Notes: generated by a model not told the origin, from the letters alone. Shown: positions 52,883 to 63,968, counted from the stretch's first letter. The stretch: 64,000 nt of DNA from Herbaspirillum sp. alder98 (GCF_020179755.1 NZ_JAIUCY010000006.1:1-64000); one strand, 5' to 3'. Program-made: numbers and translations.

Positions 52883-53980
52883 ATGGGCCACGCAGACAAA
52901 CTCGACCAACATATCGCCGACGCGCGCGACCTGTTCGACAACCCGATGGGCACCGACGGCTTCGAGTTCGTCGAATATGCCGCCCCCGACCCGGGGCCGA
53001 TCATCGCCGTACTCGAGAAAATGGGATTCGAGGCAGTGGCCCGGCATCGCTCCAAGAAGGTCACGCTCTACCGCCAGGGCCAGATCAACTTCATCGTCAA
53101 TGCCGAGCCTGACAGCAATGCGGCCGCATTCGCCCAGGTGCATGGCGCCTCGGTCAATGCGATGGCGTTCCGGGTGCGCGATGCGGCGCAGGTGTACCGG
53201 CGCGCGCTGGAGATGGGCGCCGAGGGCGTACCGGCCAAGCTGGGGCCGATGGAACTCAATATCCCGGCCATTCGCGGCATCGGCGGCTCGCTGCTCTACC
53301 TGGTGGACCGCTACGGCGAGCGCGGCTCGATCTACGATATCGACTTCGAGTTCCTGCCCGGCGTCGAACGCCATCCGGTCGGCGTCGGCCTGACTTATAT
53401 CGATCACCTGACCCACAACGTCAAGCGCGGCGCGATGGACGTCTGGTCGTCGTTCTACGAACGACTGTTCAATTTTCGCGAGATCAAGTATTTCGACATC
53501 GAGGGCAAGCTCACCGGCCTGAAGTCACGCGCCATGACCAGCCCCTGCGGCAAGATTCGCATCCCGATCAACGAAAGCGCCGACGACAAGTCGCAGATCG
53601 AGGAATTCATTCGCCAGTACAACGGCGAGGGCATCCAGCATATCGCGCTGGGCACGGCTGACATCTACCAGACGGTGCGCAACCTGCTGGCGCGTGAAGT
53701 CCCCTTGCAAGACACCATCGCCACCTACTACGACCTGGTCGAGCGGCGCATTCCCGGCCACGGCGAAGACCTGGCGGCGCTGCGCGAACTGAAGATCCTG
53801 ATCGATGGCGCCCCGACCGCCGGCCAGGGGCTGCTGCTACAGATCTTTACCCAGAACGTGATCGGTCCGGTGTTCTACGAGATCATCCAGCGCAAGGGCA
53901 ACGACGGCTTCGGCGAGGGCAATTTCAAGGCCCTGTTCGAGTCGATCGAGCTGGACCAGATGCGCCGCGGCGTGATCTGA
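52883..53980 (+). CDS. hppD: 4-Hydroxyphenylpyruvate dioxygenase
   Basis: 365 aa from the ATG at 52883 preceded by TGGAGAC; the in-frame codon at 52856 is rejected. Converts 4-hydroxyphenylpyruvate to homogentisate. Two VOC modules; iron ligands are His in YIDHLTHNVKRGAMDVW, His in GIQHIALGTADIY, and Glu in VFYEIIQRKG near the C-terminus. Entry into the homogentisate pathway. Neighbouring pathway genes (hmgA, fah) are not in the window. Confidence 0.95.
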   Translation: MGHADKLDQHIADARDLFDNPMGTDGFEFVEYAAPDPGPIIAVLEKMGFEAVARHRSKKVTLYRQGQINFIVNAEPDSNAAAFAQVHGASVNAMAFRVRDAAQVYRRALEMGAEGVPAKLGPMELNIPAIRGIGGSLLYLVDRYGERGSIYDIDFEFLPGVERHPVGVGLTYIDHLTHNVKRGAMDVWSSFYERLFNFREIKYFDIEGKLTGLKSRAMTSPCGKIRIPINESADDKSQIEEFIRQYNGEGIQHIALGTADIYQTVRNLLAREVPLQDTIATYYDLVERRIPGHGEDLAALRELKILIDGAPTAGQGLLLQIFTQNVIGPVFYEIIQRKGNDGFGEGNFKALFESIELDQMRRGVI

Positions 53981-54081
53981 GCCAGCGGCCCTGGTTGCCA
54001 TCATTCAAGAAATCCTGCCCCCTGCCGTAACCTGTCAGTAGGAACAACAACAACTTTGCCTCTGACAGGGCAGGAGCTTTC

Positions 54082-54405
54082 ATGGCAGTCATCGCAGAAA
54101 GAGTCGAGGTCGCAGACGTCGATCAGGTCGACACCGATCCGTCCGAGCAGATCGCGCACCTGAGCAGCCGGATCGTGATCCTGCAGCAACAGGGTCGCTC
54201 GCTGGACCGCTTCCCGGGCAATCCTGACGTGCGTTTGCAGCGCAATATCCTGCAGCAGCAGATTCGTACCCTCTATCAGCAGATCTTCGTGCTCGAGCAG
54301 CAATATGCCCGCAGCCGCCAGCGCAGCGAAAACTACCTGAGCGTGGCCCTGTCGATGGCCGCGCACGCAGCCCACAACAGCAGCCGCCAGTTCTTCGCCG
54401 GCTGA
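54082..54405 (+). CDS. Small coiled-coil protein, hypothetical
   Basis: 107 aa, no signal peptide or membrane segment. The middle is Gln/Leu/Ile-rich with heptad-like spacing (IAHLSSRIVILQQQGRSLDR, NILQQQIRTLYQQIFVLEQQYARSRQRSENYL), so a coiled coil is likely. Start at ATG 54082 after GGGCAGGAGC. No family recognised. It lies between hppD and the convergent orphan binding protein. Confidence 0.75.
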   Translation: MAVIAERVEVADVDQVDTDPSEQIAHLSSRIVILQQQGRSLDRFPGNPDVRLQRNILQQQIRTLYQQIFVLEQQYARSRQRSENYLSVALSMAAHAAHNSSRQFFAG

Positions 54406-54436
54406 ATCCTCACCCTGCCCCAGCCGGGGCGGGGTC

Positions 54437-55270
54437 TTAGCGAAACGCTGAGATCGGCGTCAGTTTTTTCTCGCGGCGAATGTTGTACTTGGTCTTGGGG
54501 CCGAACCATTTGGTCCACAGGGCGTCGGTTTCGCCACTCTTTTCCAGCTTGTCGAGTGCATCGTTGACGGCCGCCAGCAAGGCCGGCTCGCCCTTCTTCA
54601 CGCCCATCGCCGTTGGCTCCCAGGCCAGCGCGCCATCGACAAACTTGTACTTCCCTTCGGAATCATTGGCAAAGCGGATCCCGGAGGGCTGCGACAAGGC
54701 CAGCCCCTGCACCTTGCCCTGCGCCAATGCCAGAAACGCTTCACGCACATCGGGCGCGGTGATGATGGTTGCCTTGGGCAACACCCGGCGCACTGCCGCC
54801 TCGGGGGTCGAATTCTTGTTGGCACTGATGTGCTTGTCGGCCAGGTCTTCGATCTTGTCGAAGCCGGCATCGCTATTGACGATAAGGCGAATCGGGTTCT
54901 GGTAATGCGAGGCGGTGAAGTCGATCTGCTGCGCGCGTTCGCGGGTGTAGCCCAGGGCAGCCACCACCAGGTCGAAACGGCCCTGCATCAATTCGGGAAT
55001 CCGATCCTGCACGCTCACACCCTGGTGTTGCATCCTGACGCCCAGTTGCCGGGCAATGGCGCTGCACATGTCCACGTCGAAACCGACAATCTCGCGACTT
55101 TGCGGATCGGCAAATCCCAGCGGCTCGCTGCTGGTCAAGGTGGCGCAGATCAATGTGCCACGCGCCTTGATATCGGCCAGGCGGTCTGCCTGTGCGGTGT
55201 TGCACACGCCCAGCATGACCACAGCCCCTGTCAACGAGTACGCAAATTTCTTGATGAAGCTCAAATTCAT
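54437..55270 (-). CDS. Orphan polar amino acid ABC substrate-binding protein
   Basis: 277 aa with a Sec signal peptide (cleavage near AQA-DRLADI). SBP_bac_3 fold: GTLICATLTSSEPLGFADPQSREIVGFDVDMCSAIARQLG, MQGRFDLVVAALGYTRERAQQIDF, and WTKWFGPKTKYNIRREKK near the C-terminus. No permease or ATPase is adjacent. It may share the membrane components of another system or act in sensing. Confidence 0.9.
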   Translation of the reverse strand: MNLSFIKKFAYSLTGAVVMLGVCNTAQADRLADIKARGTLICATLTSSEPLGFADPQSREIVGFDVDMCSAIARQLGVRMQHQGVSVQDRIPELMQGRFDLVVAALGYTRERAQQIDFTASHYQNPIRLIVNSDAGFDKIEDLADKHISANKNSTPEAAVRRVLPKATIITAPDVREAFLALAQGKVQGLALSQPSGIRFANDSEGKYKFVDGALAWEPTAMGVKKGEPALLAAVNDALDKLEKSGETDALWTKWFGPKTKYNIRREKKLTPISAFR

Positions 55271-55438
55271 TTCGCGTCCTTTACCGGTTGAATATCAGCA
55301 TAGCGCGAACCGGGGTGCTACCGGCGCAGATTTAACGGTGGAAAAGCACCTTTATTTCAGCGCTGTGCGACGTGCATCAAGGCGGTGCAGGCCGGGGGCA
55401 AGGAGTCGGAAAGAATGTGGTCGTGAAAACAACGCCGG

Positions 55439-55981
55439 CTGGGTCCTGACTTTCGTCAGGACAACGGCGGTGGTAGAGAACGTCGACCTGAAAACACCTC
55501 CCGTCGTCCCGGCGCAGGCCGGGACCCAGTGGCTTTTGTTATGGCTTGACGACCGCCGCAAGACGCTGGGTCCTGACTTTCGTCAGGACGACGGCGGTGG
55601 TAGAGAGAACGTCAACCTGAAAACACCTTCCGTCGTCCCGGCGCAGGCCGGGACCCAGTGGCTTTTGTCGTGGCCCGACGACCGTGGCAAGACGCTGGGT
55701 CCTGACTTTCGTCAGGACGACGGTGGCAGTATGGAGAACGTCGACCTGAAAACACCTTCCGTCGTCCCGGCGCAGGCCGGGACCCAGTGGCTTTTGTTAT
55801 GGCTTGAAGACCGGCGCAAGACGCTGGGTCCTGACCTTCGTTAGGACGACGGAGATCGTAGAGAGAACGTCAACCTGAAAACACCTTCCGTCGTCCCGGC
55901 GCAGGCCGGGACCCAGTGGCTTTTGTCGTGGCCCGACGACCGTGGCAAGACGCTGGGTCCCGACCTTCGTCAGGACGACGG
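55439..55981. repeat. Tandem array of REP-like hairpin units, period 127-129 bp
   Basis: Five copies of arm 1 (CTGGGTCCTGACTTTCGTC..., starts 55439, 55566, 55695, 55824, 55953) alternate with four copies of arm 2 (CGTCGTCCCGGCGCAGGCC..., starts 55502, 55631, 55760, 55889). Each arm is a perfect short stem: GTCCTGAC/GTCAGGAC and GTCCCGGC/GCCGGGAC. The two arms are inverted copies of each other, giving a BIME-like unit. Linkers alternate between two versions (TTATGGCTTGA and TCGTGGCCCGA), so a 258-bp dimer repeats. The reading frame through it is an artefact of the 129-bp period. Confidence 0.92.
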
Positions 55982-56054
55982 CGATGGTAGAGAGAATGTC
56001 GATCTGGACATAACGCCGTCATCACCGCACAGCGCGATCAATTCCAGCCCGCCC

Positions 56055-56758
<704 letters not shown>

Positions 56759-56762
<4 letters not shown>

Positions 56763-57544
56763 TCTTCTCCCAGGTAAGCCTTGATCACGCGCTCGTCGCT
56801 GCGCACCTGCGACGGCGTGCCGGTGACGATCGGCTTGCCGTGTTCCATCACCAGGATGCGGTCCGAAATCCCCATGATCAGGCTCATGTCGTGTTCGATC
56901 AGCAGCACCGCCACATCATGCTCGCGGCGCAGGCGGTCGATCAACAGCGACAGCGCCTGTTTTTCCTGCGGATTGAGGCCGGCCGCCGGCTCGTCCAGCA
57001 ACAGCAGGCGCGGCCTGGTGATCATGCAACGCGCGATCTCGACCCGGCGCTGCAATCCGTACGACAGCGTGCCGGCCTCGCGGTTGGCCAGTTCGGTCAG
57101 TCCCAGGTAATCCAGCCAGTAAGCGGCGCGCTGCAAGGCATCCCGTTCGGAGCGTCGATAGGCGCGGGTCTTCAACAGCCCCCACAACAGGTTGGTGTTG
57201 ACCTGGTGATGCTGGGCCACCAGCAGGTTCTCGACCACCGTCATCGACTTGAACAGGCGGATGTTCTGGAAGGTCCGCACCAGCCCCTGCTGCGCCACCA
57301 CGTGGCTCGGCTGGCGTGCAATCGAGGCGCCGTCCAGACTGATATTGCCCGCCGTCGGTTGATAGAAGCCGCTGATGCAGTTGAACACGGTGGTCTTGCC
57401 GGCGCCATTGGGGCCGATGATGGCGAATACCTCGCGCTCCATGACCGACAGCGCCACGCCGTCGACCGCCAGCAGACCGCCGAAACGCATCGACAGATCG
57501 CTTACCTGCAACAGGGTGCGGGCCTGGGTTTGGTTAGCGTTCAT
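56759..57544 (-). CDS. livG: Branched-chain amino acid ABC transporter, ATP-binding protein LivG
   Basis: 261 aa from the ATG at 57544. Walker [17 protein letters not shown], signature [15 protein letters not shown], Walker [18 protein letters not shown]-loop [10 protein letters not shown]. The insert after the Walker A region ([21 protein letters not shown]) is LivG-type. Overlaps livM by 4 bases (57541-57544). Confidence 0.95.
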
Positions 57545-58767
57545 TGCGGCAACTCCACATGCGGTCGGGTGGCCGGCAGCAATCCCTGCGGCCGCCATAT
57601 CATCATCAGCACCATCACCAGGCCGAAGATCAGCATCCGGTATTCGGCGAAACTGCGGGCCACCTCGGGCAACACGGTCAACAGGATGGCGGCCAGGATC
57701 ACGCCCAGCTGCGAACCCATGCCGCCCAGCACCACGATGGCCAGGATCAACGCCGATTCGATAAAGGTGAACGACTCCGGCGTCACCAACCCCTGACGGG
57801 CCGCGAAGAACGAGCCCGCCAGCCCGGCGAAGGCCGCGCCCAACGTAAAGGCCGACAGCTTCACGCGGGTCGGATTGATGCCCAGCGAACGGCAGGCGAT
57901 CTCGTCTTCGCGCAGCGCTTCCCAGGCGCGGCCCATCGGCATGCGCAACAGGCGGCTGGTCACGAAATAAGTAAACAGCACCATCAGCAAGGCCAGGAAA
58001 TACAGATAGATCACCATGTGCCCGCCCTGATAGGTCAGCCCCAGCATGTCATGGAAGGTGGTGCCGCCCTCGGTGACCGGATTGCGCGCCATGGTCACCC
58101 CGAACACGCTGGGCTTGGGAATGCCGGAGATGCCGTCCGGGCCGCCGGTGAGGCTGGTCATGTTATTGAGCAGCAGGCGGATGATCTCGCCGAACCCCAG
58201 CGTGACGATGGCCAGGTAATCGCCGCGCAGGCGCAGCACCGGAAAACCCAGCACGAAACCGAACAGCGCCGAAGCACCTGCGGCCAGCGGCACGCATTCC
58301 CAGAAGCTCAAGCCCAGATACTGGTTCAGCAAGGCATAGGTATAGGCGCCGACGGCATAGAAGCCGACATAGCCCAGGTCCAGCAGGCCGGCAAAGCCGA
58401 CCACGATGTTCAGGCCCAGCCCCAGCACCACATAGATCAACGCCAGCGTCATCACGTCCACATAGCCGCGCGAACCGAAGAAGGGCCACACCAGCGCCAA
58501 CGCAAGCAACAGCATCAAGGCCATGCGCTGCTTGCGCGGCGCCAGGCGCGGCAAGGTCGGCAGCTTGATGGCGCCGCTGTGGCGCGCCAGCGTGGGCTTG
58601 ACCAGCTGGAACACGAACACGGCCAGCATCGCCAGCAGCACCGGCGTCCAGTGCGTATTGAGCACCACCCGGTAACCCTCCAGCTGCAACTGCATGCCCA
58701 GTAATGGAATGGTCAACACGGCGGTCACCAGCGCCGCCGCTACCGCATTCTTGAACGTGACGGACAT
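57541..58767 (-). CDS. livM: Branched-chain amino acid ABC transporter, permease LivM
   Basis: About 408 aa; two adjacent ATGs (58770, 58767) follow GAGGAGGC and the second is better spaced. Long N-terminal region with two helices ([18 protein letters not shown] and [14 protein letters not shown]), then the LivM core of 8-9 helices with [30 protein letters not shown] and the ATPase loop [26 protein letters not shown]. Pairs with LivH. Confidence 0.94.
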   Translation of the reverse strand: MSVTFKNAVAAALVTAVLTIPLLGMQLQLEGYRVVLNTHWTPVLLAMLAVFVFQLVKPTLARHSGAIKLPTLPRLAPRKQRMALMLLLALALVWPFFGSRGYVDVMTLALIYVVLGLGLNIVVGFAGLLDLGYVGFYAVGAYTYALLNQYLGLSFWECVPLAAGASALFGFVLGFPVLRLRGDYLAIVTLGFGEIIRLLLNNMTSLTGGPDGISGIPKPSVFGVTMARNPVTEGGTTFHDMLGLTYQGGHMVIYLYFLALLMVLFTYFVTSRLLRMPMGRAWEALREDEIACRSLGINPTRVKLSAFTLGAAFAGLAGSFFAARQGLVTPESFTFIESALILAIVVLGGMGSQLGVILAAILLTVLPEVARSFAEYRMLIFGLVMVLMMIWRPQGLLPATRPHVELPQ

Positions 58768-58794
58768 CATGCCTCCTCGATCGTTACGCATCGC

Positions 58795-59721
<927 letters not shown>

Positions 59722-59739
59722 GAGGACACTCTGATATGA

Positions 59740-59771
59740 AAATGCCCCATGCACACTGCCATGGGGCATTT
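59740..59771 (-). terminator. Hairpin between livK and livH
   Basis: Perfect 12-bp stem AAATGCCCCATG / CATGGGGCATTT with an 8-base loop, followed by TTTT on the minus strand. It is probably a partial terminator that lowers the permease/ATPase transcript relative to the binding protein. Confidence 0.8.
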
Positions 59772-59814
59772 CGGTTTTGGGTCACGTTGGAAACTTTCCA
59801 CGAGACCGTGGCAC

Positions 59815-60936
59815 TTACTTGGCCTCGGTCTTGGTAGCGTCCTTGTGCCAGGTGAAGACGACGAACTTGAACGCCTTCAGGTCGCCCTTCTTGTCGAACT
59901 CGACATTGCCGATCGGAGTCTTGAAGCTGTTGGCGTGAATATACGCCGCCACCTTGGTCGGGTCGGTCGACTTGGCGCCGGCGATGGCGTCGGCGATGAC
60001 CTTCACTGCCGAATAGGCCGGCATCTGGAACGGACCGTTCGGGTCGCGCTTCTGCGCGGCGAAGGCCTTCACCAGTGCGGCATTGGCCGGGTCGGCGGCG
60101 AAGTCGGCCGGCAGCGTCACCAGCATGCCTTCGGAGGCAGCGCCGGCGATGGCGGTGATGTCCTTGTTGCCGACGCCTTCAGGGCCCATGAACACGGCCT
60201 TGACGCCCTGCTCGCGCGCCTGGCGCATGAGCAGGCCCATCTCGGGGTGATAGCCGCCGAAATAGACGAAATCCACGCCCTGCGACTTGAGCTTGGTGAT
60301 GATGGCCGAGTAATCGCTGTCACCGGCATTGATGCCTTCGAACACCGCCACCGGCACCTTGGCCGCATCCAGCGCCGACTTCACCGATGCCGCCACGCCC
60401 TGGCCATAGGACTGCTTGTCATGCAGCACCGCCGCCTTCTTGGGCTTGAGCTTTTCGATCACGTAACGGGCAGCGGCCGGACCCTGCTGGTCGTCACGAC
60501 CGATGGTGCGGAAGATGTAATTGTGCGGCTTGGCTTCGGTCAGCTGGGGCGCCGTCGCCGACGGCGTGATCATGACCACGCCTTCGTTTTCATAGATATC
60601 GGAGGCCGGAATGGTCGAGCCCGAGCAGACGTGACCGATGACGTACTTGATGCCCTGGCTGACGATCTTGTTGGCGACCGCCACGGCTTGCTTGGGCTCA
60701 CAGGCGTCATCCATCAACACCACTTCGAACTTGTTGCCGTTGGCGCCGCCGGCGGCATTGATCTGCTCGATGGCAGTCAGCGCACCGGCCTTGACCATGT
60801 CGCCATATTGCGCCACCGCGCCGGTCATCGGACCCGCGATGGCGATCTTGACGGTCTCGGCCTGCACGGGGTTCGCGAAAGCGGCAACAGTGGCAGCGGC
60901 CAGAGCGATTCTGGTCAGACGATTTACGGATTTCAT
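59815..60936 (-). CDS. livK: Branched-chain amino acid ABC transporter, substrate-binding protein LivK
   Basis: 373 aa; ATG 60936 is spaced 9 bases from GGAG, and 60942 is an alternative. Sec signal peptide ending near VQA-ETVKIAIAG. Periplasmic type I fold: VKIAIAGPMTGAVAQYGDMVKAGALTAIEQINAAGG, VIGHVCSGSTIPASDIYENEGVVMITPSATAPQLT and FVYFGGYHPEMGLLMRQAREQGVKAVFMGPEG. LivJ/LivK-like; ligand probably Leu/Ile/Val. First gene of livKHMGF. Confidence 0.94.
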   Translation of the reverse strand: MKSVNRLTRIALAAATVAAFANPVQAETVKIAIAGPMTGAVAQYGDMVKAGALTAIEQINAAGGANGNKFEVVLMDDACEPKQAVAVANKIVSQGIKYVIGHVCSGSTIPASDIYENEGVVMITPSATAPQLTEAKPHNYIFRTIGRDDQQGPAAARYVIEKLKPKKAAVLHDKQSYGQGVAASVKSALDAAKVPVAVFEGINAGDSDYSAIITKLKSQGVDFVYFGGYHPEMGLLMRQAREQGVKAVFMGPEGVGNKDITAIAGAASEGMLVTLPADFAADPANAALVKAFAAQKRDPNGPFQMPAYSAVKVIADAIAGAKSTDPTKVAAYIHANSFKTPIGNVEFDKKGDLKAFKFVVFTWHKDATKTEAK

Positions 60937-61280
60937 CGACATTTTCTCCATGATGTATTCGGTTCGGAACCAGCCTGCAGCGGGGCTTTCACCCAAATCG
61001 GACAGCGTCCTTGCACCTGCCGGTGGCTATTCGGGCCAGAGTGTAACACTGCCGTCTCAATCAATAACTTTTTTTTGAGAATTCGCCACGAAGCACCAAT
61101 TCCTTCACGACTTTTTTATTTTTTCTCTAAGTTTTTCGATTGTTTTTATCAAATTAAAAAACAGGACATCATCATGCGGCGCAGCATCGCCAACTGGCAT
61201 CCGCACCATTCGCATGCTGCCATGCGCGCGCTCAATTACAATAGCCGCGCCCTCCTCATTCAGCCCAGCCTATCGACCCG
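60937..61280. other. AT-rich divergent intergenic region
   Basis: About 340 bases between livK and the phosphodiester glycosidase gene. Holds A/T tracts (61060-61160) such as TTTTTTTT and CTTTTTTATTTTTTC, much lower GC than its surroundings, probably curved promoter DNA. A reading frame extending across it is an artefact. No gene or RNA was recognised. Confidence 0.5.
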
Positions 61281-62072
61281 ATGCGCCAGATGTTCCTGAA
61301 GTTCATTCGCCCCGGCCAGCGCCTGTTGCTGGCATCCCTGCTGAGCCTGGCCACTGCGGCCAGCGCCGCCGCCGAATTGCGTCAATACCAGTACCACCAG
61401 ACCTTCATCAACGCCTGCCGTGCCGATCCGCGCACCGATGTCATCCGCACCTACTGGAAGGATGCCAATGGCCAGCCGCTGGCGACCTTCGTGCGCCTGG
61501 ACGCCATGCTGCGCCAGCAAAGCGAAGAAATGCTGTGCGCCACCAACGCCGGCATCTACGACAAGCAACTGCAACCGCTCGGACTCTATATCGAAGATGG
61601 CAAGCTGCTGCGGCGCCTCAACACGCGCCAGAATGCCTACGGCAATTTCTACCTGCAGCCCAATGGCGTATTCGTGCTGACCCAGGATCAGGCGTTCATC
61701 GTCGAGACCGGCGCCTATGCGGCACAGTCCGAGCACTGGAACGCGACGGCGCGCTACGCCACCCAGTCAGGGCCGTTGATGATCGTCCAGGGCAAGATCA
61801 ACACCCTGTTCGACCCCGACTCGATCAACGCCGTGGTACGCAACGCGGTCTGCGTGGACAACGCCGGCATGATGGTGCTGGCAATCGCCCGCAATCCGAT
61901 CAGCTTCTACGACTTCGCGGTGTTCTTGCGCGACGAACTCAAGTGCCATGATGCCTTGTATCTCGACGGCAGCATCTCGCGCATGTATCCGACGCTGGAA
62001 GCCAACATGGGGCCAGCCTTCAGCGCCATGATCACGGTGCTCAAAAAACAGGCAAAAAAAAGCCCGCAGTAA
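61281..62072 (+). CDS. Phosphodiester glycosidase (NAGPA/DUF2233) family exported protein
   Basis: 263 aa with a Sec signal peptide (RLLLASLLSLATAASAAA). NAGPA-domain features: MLCATNAGIYDKQLQPLGLYIEDG, TQSGPLMIVQGKIN, and C-terminal FLRDELKCHDALYLDGSISRMYPT with the conserved D-G-S. The family includes lysosomal uncovering enzyme and bacterial phosphodiester glycosidases that act on polysaccharides. Substrate unknown. Start at 61281 or three codons later; no strong ribosome binding site is apparent. Confidence 0.88.
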   Translation: MRQMFLKFIRPGQRLLLASLLSLATAASAAAELRQYQYHQTFINACRADPRTDVIRTYWKDANGQPLATFVRLDAMLRQQSEEMLCATNAGIYDKQLQPLGLYIEDGKLLRRLNTRQNAYGNFYLQPNGVFVLTQDQAFIVETGAYAAQSEHWNATARYATQSGPLMIVQGKINTLFDPDSINAVVRNAVCVDNAGMMVLAIARNPISFYDFAVFLRDELKCHDALYLDGSISRMYPTLEANMGPAFSAMITVLKKQAKKSPQ

Positions 62073-62086
62073 ATCTAACCGCGGGC
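62062..62086 (-). terminator. Terminator-like hairpin at the end of the phosphodiester glycosidase gene
   Basis: GCCCGC / GCGGGC (6-bp stem) followed by T8 on the minus strand, overlapping the 3' codons of the convergent gene. Acts mainly on leftward transcription from the lipoprotein gene. Confidence 0.5.
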
Positions 62087-62196
62087 AAGTTCCCTATTCA
62101 AGGGAGGTTGAAGGAACAGTTCAACCATCGGTAGGAGTGGGGCCTGCGCAGAAAAGTTCGCCGCAATTTACGCTTGACCTCGCCCCCAATGCAAAA

Positions 62197-62222
62197 CGCC
62201 GCAACGGCAGGCCGTTGCGGCG
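62197..62222 (-). terminator. Rho-independent terminator of the small Ala/Pro lipoprotein gene
   Basis: Perfect 11-bp stem CGCCGCAACGG / CCGTTGCGGCG with a CAGG-type loop, followed by TTTTG on the minus strand. Confidence 0.8.
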
Positions 62223-62285
62223 GGTGCAGTGCTGTTCCCACTGCGGGGGATGACGCGCGGCTGCTGCCGTTCTTGTCGATAAAAC

Positions 62286-62525
62286 TTATTTCTTTTCGCC
62301 GGCGGCGTCGCCACCTGCTGCGGGTGCGGTAACAGGGGGCGCTGTGGACTCAGCAGGCGGCGTGGCAGCCGGTGCCGGCGTTGGCGCCATCGGTGCGGCG
62401 GCGGCCGGTGCCGGATCGGCAGGCGCGGCGGCGGCTGGGGTAGCAGGCGCTTCGTCGCGCTTGTTGCAACCCGCCAGTACGGCGGTAAAGACGGCAGCGG
62501 CCAGTAGTGTGTGGCGAATCAACAT
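62286..62525 (-). CDS. Small Ala/Pro-rich lipoprotein
   Basis: 79 aa. Signal MLIRHTLLAAAVFTAVLAGC with lipobox LAGC (Cys 20), then NKRDEAPATPAAAAP and a tail of nearly pure Ala, Pro and Thr. A surface or periplasmic spacer-like lipoprotein; no known family beyond low-complexity similarity. It starts after AGGAGGCAAAAC, a strong ribosome binding site. Confidence 0.85.
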   Translation of the reverse strand: MLIRHTLLAAAVFTAVLAGCNKRDEAPATPAAAAPADPAPAAAAPMAPTPAPAATPPAESTAPPVTAPAAGGDAAGEKK

Positions 62526-62719
62526 GTTTTGCCTCCTAGAGTTTGTTAATAATGAATGTGCTGAGGTTCGACTGTTTCTGATGCTGGATTATTCCCGCTT
62601 CCGGCCTTCCTGCCTGTCAGAGAACACCCCTAATTCATGTCAGCGATCACAGTCGCCCTTTCCGCAGGGCAACCAGAACACCCGCTACGAAGGCGGCAAA
62701 GCGGCTATCATTGCCGACC

Positions 62720-63568
62720 ATGAACCCGCCCCTCCCCTTCCTGTACCGTGCAGCACGCCCGCTGGTCGCCGGCATGCTGTTGAGCCTGTTGCAGATATCG
62801 CCGTCACTGGCGGCGTCGGACGCATCGACTAACATAAAGCCGCTGTCGCGCAGCCAATGCGCTGCCATGAAGCAACACCAGGTGATCAGCGCCGACAACC
62901 CGGTGCCCTGCGCGCGACTGTCGCGGGTGTCATTCGACTATCACGACTTCGACGGCAACGTCCGCCAGGGTGCGGTGGTGGTACTGGACGCGGTAGCGCC
63001 CCAGGTCGAATCGCTGTTCGGCGAACTGCTGCTGCGCTCGGTGCCGCTGGCCGGCGCACAGCCGATGGAGGCCTTCGACGGCGACGACGAGAAATCGATG
63101 GCGGCCAACAACACCTCGGCCTTCAACGGCCGGCCGATGACCGGCGGCGGTGGCTGGTCCAAGCATGCCTATGGCGTCGCCATCGACATCAACCCGCTGC
63201 AGAACCCCTATGTCAGCCAATCCGGCAACGGCCAACAGCAGGTGTTGCCTGCTGCCGGCGCCGATTTCCTGCAACGCCAGCCGGCGCAACCGGGGATGGC
63301 CGAAGACGTGGTCGGCGTGTTCTACGACCATGGTTTCCTGATCTGGGGCGGCAACTGGAAGCAGCCGATCGACTACCAGCATTTCGAGATCGGCAGCCGC
63401 GCCTTTGTCGCCCGGCTGGTCGCGCTGGCGCCGGCCCAGGCGCGCGCCGAATTCGAGCGCTACGTGGCACGCTATCGGCGCTGCACGCACACCAGCGCCC
63501 CGACCGATGACGATGCGCCCGAAGATACTGCCTTGCGCGACAGCTGCGCGGCGCGTTCACGACGCTAA
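62720..63568 (+). CDS. M15 family zinc metallopeptidase (D-Ala-D-Ala carboxypeptidase-like)
   Basis: 282 aa from the ATG at 62720; a TTG at 62711 is rejected. Hydrophobic N-terminus (RPLVAGMLLSLLQISPSLAAS) likely a signal peptide. M15 zinc motif: WSKHAYGVAIDINPLQNP (HxxxxxxD) and WGGNWKQPIDYQHFEI (final His ligand). VanY/VanX-like fold; the role is probably in peptidoglycan stem-peptide trimming. About 60 residues after the domain are low complexity and charged. Confidence 0.9.
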   Translation: MNPPLPFLYRAARPLVAGMLLSLLQISPSLAASDASTNIKPLSRSQCAAMKQHQVISADNPVPCARLSRVSFDYHDFDGNVRQGAVVVLDAVAPQVESLFGELLLRSVPLAGAQPMEAFDGDDEKSMAANNTSAFNGRPMTGGGGWSKHAYGVAIDINPLQNPYVSQSGNGQQQVLPAAGADFLQRQPAQPGMAEDVVGVFYDHGFLIWGGNWKQPIDYQHFEIGSRAFVARLVALAPAQARAEFERYVARYRRCTHTSAPTDDDAPEDTALRDSCAARSRR

Positions 63569-63698
63569 CGACAGGGGTCCGGTAAAGAGCGGTAAGTTTG
63601 GGTTAAAACCAGGGGGCGAGATGCCAGGCTTGCCTATACTGGCCTGGTTATTTCCGGTCCGGCACTGGCCGCGGCCTCACTCACCAGGGGAGCCCATC

Positions 63699-63899
63699 AT
63701 GGCGATCAATTCCGTCAATTCCACCCAGTCGGCCACTGCGCAAGCGGCCGCTGCCATCCAGTCCAACAAGAAGCCGACCAAGGCTTTCCCATCGATGGCA
63801 GAGCTGATGGCGGCCGGCCAGGCCCAGCCGAGCCAGCCGAACGATCCGACCTCGTCGATCAACTCGACCGATAGCAGCAGCCTGACCCGCCGCGCCTGA
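63699..63899 (+). CDS. Small hypothetical protein, 66 aa
   Basis: 66 aa after AGGGGAG at good spacing. Composition rich in Ser, Ala, Asn and Gln (MAINSVNSTQSATAQAAAAIQ, SSINSTDSSSLTRRA); soluble and probably unstructured. No recognised family. It is followed by an intrinsic terminator, supporting a real gene. Confidence 0.7.
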   Translation: MAINSVNSTQSATAQAAAAIQSNKKPTKAFPSMAELMAAGQAQPSQPNDPTSSINSTDSSSLTRRA

Positions 63900-63931
63900 G
63901 CCTGCCGGCACCAGGCCGGTTACCCGGATGC

Positions 63932-63968
63932 AAAAATGCCCGCTGCACTCCCGTGCGCGGGCATTTTT
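63932..63968. terminator. Intrinsic terminator after the small hypothetical gene
   Basis: AAAAATGCCCGC / GCGGGCATTTTT arms, A-run and T-run on both sides, so potentially bidirectional. Confidence 0.92.

Noticed and set aside
55056-55844. Long plus-strand frame with VPAQAGTQ-like repeated peptide
   Set aside because: It runs across the REP-like array, where the 129-bp period keeps the frame open. It is antisense to the binding-protein gene at its start and has no family resemblance.
55439-55981. Possible CRISPR array
   Set aside because: Repeats of 127-129 bp with near-identical linkers, two hairpins per unit and no unique spacers. No cas genes nearby.
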